This document shows, one piece after another, positions 5,661-6,400 of a stretch of 6,400 nt of DNA. The notes below the pieces were generated by a model. That model was not told the origin of the DNA and made no database searches. It saw nothing but the letters and a program-made list of their open reading frames with translations. Position numbers and translations under genes: made by a program. Each line of letters opens with the position of its first letter. Positions within the stretch are counted from its first letter, which is position 1. Source of the stretch: Myxococcota bacterium (lineage in GTDB: Bacteria; Myxococcota_A; Polyangia; HGW-17); assembly GCA_018821745.1 (NCBI GenBank), contig JAHJLU010000643.1:1-6400 (forward strand). Direction: 5' to 3'.

Positions 5661-6400
5661 ATGGCTCGCTCAAAAGTGTACATGATTCCCCTGGACACCA
5701 CCGGGGCCCGGGACAAGCTGGGCTTCTCCGTGGAAGCAGTCATGGGACATCGCAGTTACAACCTCGTCAAGACCTTCCTCGATGGCGATCTGGTGGGCAT
5801 CAAGCTCCCGTACACTGAGTACAAGGAGCACGCGGTCGTCCACCCGGAGCTGTTGTCGGCTCTGGTCACATCACTGAAATCACGCAAGCGGGTGGTGTTT
5901 GTCTGTGACACCGCCGCGAGACACTTCAACAAGAAGGCCAACGCCATCGAGCACATGGAAGCCATGATGGCAAAGGGCGTCACCTACGAGAGAACGGGGG
6001 CCCCCTTCGCCATGCTCGACGGGATCAACGGTGCCTACGAGATGTCCGTGGATCTGGGCCGAAAGAAGGGTGGTAAATTCCTGCTGGCGGGAGAGCTGCA
6101 GAACACAAACGGGATGGTGATCACCACGACCCCAAAGCCCCTTGGAAACAACTGCTTCGAGGGAGCCTTGTTCAATATGGGTGTGGGTCTTGGTGCAAAA
6201 CGCGGGAAAATCCAGCTCTACTCCAGCCTCGGACCCCAGGTCAATGTGGAAAAATGCTATCTGTGCAAGAAGTGCATCTACATTTGTCCCGTTGGAGCCA
6301 TACACAAGGGTCCCAAGCATGTAATTATCGACCAGGAGCGGTGCATCAACTGCGGCAAATGTGTAGACCTCACTCGATTCGGCGGAATCACCTACCACTG
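5661..6400 (+). CDS. DUF362 protein with two ferredoxin-type motifs (3' partial)
   Basis: 246 codons are visible and the frame runs open to the window edge, so the C-terminus is missing; related proteins are usually about 350-400 residues. The N-terminus KVYMIPL, then GDLVGIKL (42-49), FVCDTAARHFNKKANAIEH (80-98), GAPFAMLDG and CFEGALFNMGVGLGAKRGK (165-183) follow the block order of the DUF362 family, whose biochemical role is not settled. A first complete 4Fe-4S motif is C199-YL-C202-KK-C205-IYI-C209-P, followed by VGAI. A second begins C228-IN-C231-GK-C234 but has Thr238 and Arg239 where Cys and often Pro are expected. There is no signal peptide, so the protein is cytoplasmic; its partner upstream is exported. 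The usual KxHFGE-like and histidine-containing HFKGH-like blocks of DUF362, as I recall them, appear here as KLPYTE (48-53) and TTPKPLG (156-162). It is probably a redox or iron-sulfur handling protein. The family call is confident, the function is unknown. Confidence 0.85.
   Translation, partial: MARSKVYMIPLDTTGARDKLGFSVEAVMGHRSYNLVKTFLDGDLVGIKLPYTEYKEHAVVHPELLSALVTSLKSRKRVVFVCDTAARHFNKKANAIEHMEAMMAKGVTYERTGAPFAMLDGINGAYEMSVDLGRKKGGKFLLAGELQNTNGMVITTTPKPLGNNCFEGALFNMGVGLGAKRGKIQLYSSLGPQVNVEKCYLCKKCIYICPVGAIHKGPKHVIIDQERCINCGKCVDLTRFGGITYH

Noticed and set aside
5087..5743. A 218-codon open frame on the minus strand
   Set aside because: It mirrors the YHS lipoprotein gene and the start of the DUF362 gene, both supported by motifs and Shine-Dalgarno sites.
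5880..6398. A 172-codon open frame on the minus strand
   Set aside because: It is antisense to the DUF362 gene, where the ferredoxin cysteine motifs prove the plus-strand frame.
1..6400. Mobile element, phage, CRISPR or defence system
   Set aside because: No transposase, integrase, nuclease, helicase, toxin-antitoxin pair, terminal inverted repeats or regular direct repeats were seen on either strand.

Overview
The window looks like chromosomal DNA from a GC-rich Gram-negative bacterium, probably of the former deltaproteobacterial group (Myxococcota, Bradymonadota or relatives). The reasons are two probable lipoproteins with type II signal sequences, a large FG-GAP/CARDB exoprotein of a style common in those phyla, a DUF6209-like beta domain, and a DUF362 iron-sulfur protein. 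This placement comes from protein style only; there is no rRNA or other phylogenetic marker in the window.

Layout: (i) 1-1353 (+) is the 3' part of a large secreted protein with calcium-binding FG-GAP repeats and a C-terminal CARDB-like domain; its start lies upstream of the window. (ii) 1460-2008 (+) encodes a small, very basic exported protein of unknown function behind a near-perfect Shine-Dalgarno. (iii) A convergent gap of about 130 bases leads to a minus-strand pair, a 499-residue Cys-rich lipoprotein (4292-2793) and, 40 bases downstream, a PlsC-like acyltransferase (2752-2138). (iv) A minus-strand GNAT acetyltransferase (5025-4465) stands behind a 172-base spacer. (v) Divergently, on the plus strand, a YHS-like metal-binding lipoprotein (5207-5620) and a DUF362 protein with ferredoxin-type cysteine motifs (5661 to the window edge, no stop reached) form a tight two-gene unit.

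The pieces suggest a cell-envelope neighbourhood: exported or lipid-anchored proteins, a lipid acyltransferase and a metal/iron-sulfur pair. No single pathway ties them all together. The most interesting part is the YHS-lipoprotein/DUF362 pair. Its DUF362 member has Thr where the fourth Cys of the second iron-sulfur motif is expected, and it departs from the usual DUF362 histidine motifs as I recall them. I found no mobile element, CRISPR array, tRNA, rRNA or convincing rho-independent terminator. No gene-free stretch exceeds 300 bases.
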